Positions 58,701 through 64,000 of a stretch of DNA of 64,000 bases are shown here, one piece after another. Numbering within the stretch: position 1 is the first letter of the stretch; each line of letters starts with the position of its first letter. The position numbers and the translations under genes are program-made. A model generated the notes under the pieces. It was given only the letters and a program-made list of their open reading frames with translations. It ran no database searches and had not been told where the DNA came from. The stretch lies in contig QXVZ01033163.1 of assembly GCA_008931825.1 (NCBI GenBank), positions 50,733 through 114,732 on the forward strand, given 5' to 3'. The DNA is from Phallusia fumigata. Taxonomy: Eukaryota; Chordata; Ascidiacea; Phlebobranchia; Ascidiidae.

Positions 58701-61700
58701 CGATCGCGAAGCATCTGGCGATGGCAAGAATTTTGTTTACCAGAGAACAACTTCTCTGAATAACCGCAGAGTCCACGGAGAGATTCTAAAGTGCATTACT
58801 CTGTAGTACCGAACGCTGCGCGCCTTATAAACACATATATAATGACTACAACAGTACGTCGTACCAAGAAGTCGAAAATTCCGACCGCACGTTTTATTAA
58901 ACAACTGATAATAGTGAGTTACAAGGTGCCTATGCAAAAAGTAACCAACACAATTTGAGCTGAGTACCAAATCTAATGCGGTGTGCAAATCATGCACAGG
59001 GACAAGGGGTTACAACGGTGATTGGCAATCCGGAAACGGTACAAAAGCATATTAGAACCGCAAAATGCAGGTTGGTGTTGCTGGCGCGAGATAAACACGA
59101 TACCACATCCGCGATTTCAAGGTGGTGGTATTTGGAAGACTTGCCGAAGTGTCTCACTGATTGTGTACGAGATTAGAATTTACATAAAGACCAGAGCATA
59201 GGAGTTTGCTCAAGCGGAAGTCGTGCCTAAATACATCCTCTGTGTAGAACAATTTGAAAGTCATAAGTTGTTACTGCCGCTGCAGATGCCAAGGTTTGCG
59301 GTCAGACAAGCCCGAATGTGTTGACACAATTAACGTTCAACAGGGGGACAAACAAAGTCGCCGCAGCATACAAAAATTGTAGCATTAAACTTTTCCAATT
59401 TGAATGGGTGAACTGGGACACAAAGTTGTCATCAGACGCCTGTCTACCAAACGAAAAAAAACAAAAAATCTGGACGTCACTTTTTTGAAAAAAACTGTAA
59501 ACAAAACAACAATATGGTTTGAAATGAGACCCACAACTATTGACATAAAATTTTAGTGGCTTTTCTTTTTTCGAAAATAATGCAAATCGCAACATTGTTT
59601 TACCTAAGGGTGACAAGGTGATGCCGAGTACTTAACGTAAAAATATTTTTTCGCAAAGGTTCAAGCACCTGACACTACCGTCACCCATAAACGCTTAAGT
59701 TCGGGTCACATAACAAGTCGATTTTAGCAAAAAAAATCGATGGGAAGTCCGAACTGTTTCGTGACGAACTAGCCGCCGACAGAGGATTAACTATCCATGC
59801 TCGGGCATAGGTAAAGTGGGTGGCCAGGATTAGAAACACTTTCCCATATTAAGCAAAGTTTGAACTGCTGATAGCAGTCATTTGCAGGCTCTTCGCACGC
59901 ACTATGTACGTTTGGAGCCGGGCCAACTAGCGAAATGTGAGGCGCACACCTTCGCTTGTCTACATGGACGGATAATACGAAATAATGCAGAGTGACTTGT
60001 CAAAATGATCGGATTCGCTGAAACGTTTCGATCGCACTTGCTGTCGCCTAACTAAATGCAAATTCGGCGCTATCAAAAAAGTTTATAGGAAGTCACTGGC
60101 AAAATTCGATTAAGTCTTATATGACTTGATAATATTTAAACATATTTACCCATCTCCTTTAACGTTTAAGACGGGCTTGTTAAAAATTCAATGATATGTG
60201 ATGTTTATTATTTTTGATCAGAATTGTGAAACTGTCCAACACAAATTGACCAACTAATGCCTTTGCAACAAACTATTCACAAAATGTCAGGTACAAATGT
60301 GACGTGAGTAATTTCCAACACAACACCCTTTATTTACTGAAAAACAAAATGTCTCACTTGGCTGTTACAACAGATACGCACCTGTTCAAAACTCACGAGA
60401 TAAAATGACTTGACTTGACTAATATTTTCCCACGACCTAAACGATTGAGTCGATCAAGTCAAAATACGGACCCCCCACGAGGCAATATCCAACTTGAGCT
60501 CTTAAATACTTCGCCGCTTGCCGAAACACGTTTGCATTGAGAAGCTGCTTCGTATAATTCATGCAACGAACTGTAAACTCATGTGGTAACTAGCATACCC
60601 AACGGGATCGCGTGGGCAGTTTGAGGCTTAACAGACTTCGGAATGAGAAAGGTTAGTTTTTAAGGGTATTGAACTTCCGTACGATGTCCTAATGGTGACC
60701 TAATAAGGCACTTAATGCTTTTCAATTCGCTAGAGCCTTCGCCTTGAACAATGTGGCAATATGTTAGATCAAAAGAATGGGTCATGAGTCTGGCCCCAAA
60801 CCGCTAAAGTCGCGGGTTTAAAGTCGTTTTATAAATAATTTTTTAATCGTGGACGTTTTTGGACTGATTTGGAAGAAAAGTAATTCACAACTGTAAAAGA
60901 GCAAAAAAAAAGAGCATGTCAAACATACAACGTCAAATTCGCGTTCTTGTTTTAACCGAGCAGCGAGTCACATGGCATTGAAACGTGCCGCAGACAGAAT
61001 CGTTTCAGCATTTGATGACTTACCTTTATCAGGGACTGCCTTCTTGCCATTCGCTTCGCGGCACATTCGCCACTTAAGCTTCTTTCTGATAGACTCCAGA
61101 CCAGCGTGGTTTTCCACCAGGAAGCTGTTTTTCTNAAAGAATGGGTCATGAGTCTGGCACCAAACCGCTAAAGTCACGGGTTTAAAGTCGTTTTATAAAT
61201 AATTTTTTAATCGTGGACGTTTTTGGACTGATTTGGAAGAAAAGTAATTCACAACTGTAAAAGAGCAAAAAAAGAGCATGTCAAACATACAACGTCAAAT
61301 TCGCGTTCGAGTTTTAACTGAGCAGCGAGTCACATGGCATTGAAACGTGCCGCAGACAGAATCGTTTCAGCATTTGATGACTTACCTTTATCAGGGACTG
61401 CCTTCTTGCCATTCGCTTCGCGGCACATTCGCCACTTAAGCTTCTTTCTGATAGACTCCAGACCAGCGTGGTTTTCCACCAGGAAGCTGTTTTTCTTTTC
61501 GGGTTCTGACGCAAGGGCTGCTACGGATGCCTGGCTGTCCCCACCGACCCCCACCGCAACAATACGAGCTCCTGACGCACAAGCAAAATTGTTAGTCGGT
61601 GCAGTGGTGTAGTAGCGACGTTTCAGGTGTATTTTATGTTGATTGGCATCTACTTGGAATTTTGTACGTAATAACGCTAATGGTGCATTAAATCAATCCA

Positions 61701-62526
61701 CTCTGGGAATGAATCCGCGATTTTCAAGGCACGTACTTGACATCAGACTTCAAACATTTGTCGAAAACAACGAAACTAATGGAACGTTCAAAAGTGGTCA
61801 CCGTTTTTCGAACGTTTAAAAAGTGGCCGAATATAGCAAACCTGTCTCTTTCAGACGACGCGCGGCGTTTTCGTAACTATCCACAGAGTTTCCTGCCGTC
61901 ACAGCCAATACCACGTGACGAGATTCCGCACGAGTAACGTTGGGTCGAAGAACGTATGACGTCACAATATCCAGCGCCCTGCCCAAATATGGTTGGCCTC
62001 CTGAATAATGCAAATGTATGGTTTTAGCCTCGTCTTTTATACTGATCAACAAACAGTCAGTACAAATATCACATTAAACTTGATGGACACACCTAGTTGT
62101 TGAATAAGATCGATCGTCGTCCAAATTGACTGTCGTGTCGTATGCTCCCCGAGGTCGAGTTCAATATTTGGTTCGTTGCCATATTGCACGAACGACACGC
62201 GAGTTTTATCAGAGTTGAAAAATTTAGACGCACTTTTATCTTCGGCCACATGAAATCTGCAGTAAAATTACAAAAATATTTTGCCTCTGCAGTAAAATTA
62301 CAAAATAATTACAAATAAGGACTTCTAGCAACGGGCTGTGACTTATTTTTAATATTTTGGTTGGTAACAAAACATTACCGTGCAGACGGATCCATTTCGG
62401 CCACATCGAATTCCTCGATAAGGAGTTTCAGCCAATCGCAAAGTGCATCAAAAGCTTCTGGATTCACGTGACTCGAGCCGTCAAACAAGATCACGAGTTC
62501 GGTTTTTCCGGAAAGACATGACGGAT
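52753..62526 (-). CDS. VWA-domain collagen (fibril-associated type), both ends incomplete
   Basis: Secreted extracellular-matrix protein: a von Willebrand A domain followed by interrupted triple-helix segments. Exons in transcript order: 62379-62526, 62093-62256, 61842-62033, 61386-61571, 58342-58412, 58059-58103, 57748-57915, 57597-57668, 57474-57527, 56080-56133, 55830-55935, 53288-53401, 53127-53207, 52991-53068, 52753-52826 (cut by N). All junctions keep phase, and the 45- and 54-base exons are typical of collagens. The VWA part begins TELVILFDGSSHVNPEAFD, continues RVSFVQYG, GGQPYLGRALDIV and ARIVAVGVGG, and ends KWRMCR. A cysteine-containing linker (KCSCAPG) precedes Gly-X-Y repeats, which are broken by two non-collagenous inserts: DDLMGMGFVDDETIEVLIKQAV, and EQMEIIARKICQAMID running into the following exon. 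The MIDAS residues of the VWA are substituted. The signal-peptide exon upstream of 62526 was not identified. The exact type (VI-, XXI/XXII-like) cannot be told. Confidence 0.85.
56209..56831. repeat. Overlap copy A in collagen gene (copy B 56834-57526)
   Basis: The sequence before the N at 56832 recurs after it, with substitutions and one indel of roughly 50 bases near 57380-57430. Copy A contains a truncated version (56781-56831) of the 54-base Gly-X-Y exon that is complete in copy B (57474-57527). Read as an unmerged allelic overlap. Confidence 0.87.
56834..57526. repeat. Overlap copy B in collagen gene
   Basis: Second copy of 56209-56831. It carries the complete exon 57474-57527 and continues into unique intron sequence. 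Confidence 0.85.
60774..61134. repeat. Overlap copy A across last VWA exon (copy B 61136-61495)
   Basis: About 360 bases before the N at 61135 recur after it. Copy A holds a truncated version (from about 61026 to 61134) of the exon encoding the end of the VWA domain; copy B holds the complete exon (61386-61571). Almost no differences are seen. Confidence 0.88.
61136..61495. repeat. Overlap copy B across last VWA exon
   Basis: Second copy of 60774-61134, continuing into the intact exon 61386-61571. Confidence 0.87.
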
Positions 62527-63862
62527 CTAAAATAATAACACATGATTCTACATTTGCCCTGCTATGAATTGGGTGTAACAATGTCGCAGTATGTAGACAT
62601 GATGTAAGATAAGGCACAGGCTCGCGTCCCGAAAAATAAGCAATCGCCTCAGCAGGGAAATCTATCATGGCTGTATACCGAGAGCAAATAGTCGGCTTCG
62701 GCGGAAACCGGGACTCCTAATCTCGGCTCTCGGATCGCTTCGACCATCGAGGGTTTTGTGGACAAAACGCAACGCGCCATAAGGCGATTACAACAAGCAC
62801 TTTGGAGATCAGCCGAATAAAAGAAGTGTTTTCCAACGCGACCTGACGCGATTTTACATTTGTCATTACAAAAGGTGGCCCCGGAACGCCCCGGACACAA
62901 TAAAACATGTTTTGGACAGACCGCGCCTGTTGCGGACGTCACACACCGTAAAGAATGTGGCAGTTGTTTTTTTGTTTTCGCTGATAAATTATCTTTAAAG
63001 TGTCTGTAACGCAACTTGTAACCAAAATCAGTGCGTTTCAACTTATGTTATTTTTGAACATTCCACGCATACCATTTGTCTTGACCAAAAAAACTCGCAG
63101 AAACAATTAAAGTTTAAGCAAGAGGGTGTTATGTTATCGTGACTTCTATTTTATGACGCTACTTGAGTTCGCTATAAAGTTGAAACTGTGCAGAAAAAAA
63201 CCCAAAGCTAAATTATCTAAAACTGAAATTTGTTTTTGTGATATCAGCACATCCGGATCTGGAGTTGTTTTGTAGAGCACGTTTTTCGCAAATACGACAA
63301 ACAAGAGCTCGATTACAATAGATACTGAAAGCACTTCGAGACTACGATTTACTTTTGGAATATATTACACAAAAACAGGTTGGACACAGATATCGAAATA
63401 AAGACGACGAGGTCTGCTCTTATTCGACTTTGACACTGTCAAGTCACACCACCGGTTAGCCCAGCTTGCTTATCGATTTTGGCCAGTCAGCTTGCGAATA
63501 GAATACAGACAAGGGTCTGGTGCCACAGGCATCTTGTAACAACATTTCAAGGGACCCCTTCACGCGGGAGGTGCAATGAATACATAGCGTTAGATACATT
63601 TATGTCACGTTTGGGTAATTTGTCCACGCAGTAAAATATAAATACGGTCCTCTCGCGATGCAAAGAACGTTTGGCGTTGTTAAGATGAACAGATAAAACT
63701 TTAAATGACGTATGGCATTCATGCGATTATGGTGAAGTTTAACGGCATGTCACAAACCTAATAGTAAACCACTGTTTAAACAAAGGCTGTTGACACAGTT
63801 GATCAAACCGCACTTTGCGACATGATGGGCATGGGTCTGACAGAGGACAAAACAACATTTAG
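62527..63862. other. Upstream of the collagen VWA exons; 5' exon not resolved
   Basis: The first VWA exon requires an upstream exon ending in phase 1. On the minus strand at about 62720-62868 an open frame contains a hydrophobic run (LISKVLVVIALWRVAFC) that could be a signal peptide, but no donor site in the right phase was found before its stop, so it is not called. The rest shows no gene. Confidence 0.35.
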
Positions 63863-64000
63863 CAACATCGCCATTACGACTTTACTGCAGTCCCTGATGG
63901 CGTAGTCGTTGAGAACATGCCAACAAAGAAGGTCTCTAACATTTTCAATTTACTAGAGGTGGGAATGGCGGTTGATGTTCAGGACACAACAAAGTTCTGT
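63863..64000 (+). CDS. Possible coding exon running off the right edge
   Basis: After an AG at 63861-63862, a plus-strand frame stays open for 46 codons to the window edge. It reads, for example, HYDFTAVPDGVVVENMPTKK and NIFNLLEVGMAVDVQ, with balanced composition that looks like protein. A stop lies immediately before the AG, which fits an exon start, but the pyrimidine tract is poor. No family recognised. Its last 30 bases are repeated at 52293-52322. Confidence 0.3.

Noticed and set aside
62649-63041. 130-codon minus-strand frame and the overlapping frame with a hydrophobic run, as the collagen signal-peptide exon
   Set aside because: No donor in the required phase before the stop codons; kept only as a possibility in the spacer entry.

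Overview
The window is eukaryotic. It holds multi-exon genes with GT-AG introns, short to moderate intergenic spaces and AT-rich non-coding DNA, and every recognisable product is animal-like: a Shab-type potassium channel, UNC-93 proteins, a VWA-collagen and an STK35-type kinase. Several contig joins carry two diverged copies of the same overlap, which points to a highly heterozygous source. I infer an invertebrate chordate, most likely an ascidian such as Ciona; the species is not proven by the sequence.

Layout. 1-2327: no gene recognised. 2328-14900 (+): Kv2/Shab voltage-gated K+ channel in 15 coding exons; its 3' end is lost at a one-base gap (14901). 15634-25385 (-): ABCG (White-type) half-transporter in 12 coding exons; its last membrane helices are missing next to the same gap. 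26872-29984 (-) and 31105-33453 (-): two tandem UNC-93-like membrane proteins with identical four-exon structure. 34323-35697 (+): unrecognised Ser/Lys-rich protein with an N-myristoylation-type start. 36855-39333 (+): single-pass receptor-like protein with an Ig-like ectodomain and a Pro/Tyr-rich tail. 40216-41026 (+): decayed retroelement with reverse-transcriptase and GIY-YIG remnants, probably Penelope-like. 43399-50332 (+): STK35/PDIK1L-type kinase with a 625-residue C-terminal tail. 52753-62526 (-): VWA-domain collagen in at least 15 exons, 3' end lost at a second gap (52752) and 5' end unresolved. 63863-64000 (+): possible start of another coding exon.

Exon boundaries were read by eye from GT/AG sites, and the coding phase was checked across every junction of the seven main genes. 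All junctions are consistent once the artefactual second copies are ignored. Single N bases at 6153, 14901, 18401, 28502, 44472, 44675, 51396, 51644, 52752, 56832 and 61135 mark contig joins. Most are flanked by two near-identical copies of 50-1300 bases, that is, unmerged overlaps, so duplicated exons there should not be read as biology. The joins at 14901 and 52752 lack such overlap and are where genes lose their ends.

The genes form no operon or pathway. They read as an ordinary mixed neighbourhood: ion channel, transporter, UNC-93 pair, receptor, kinase and matrix protein. The most interesting biology is the long kinase tail, the small Ig-like receptor, the N-terminally extended Kv2, and a collagen VWA domain whose metal-binding site looks destroyed.
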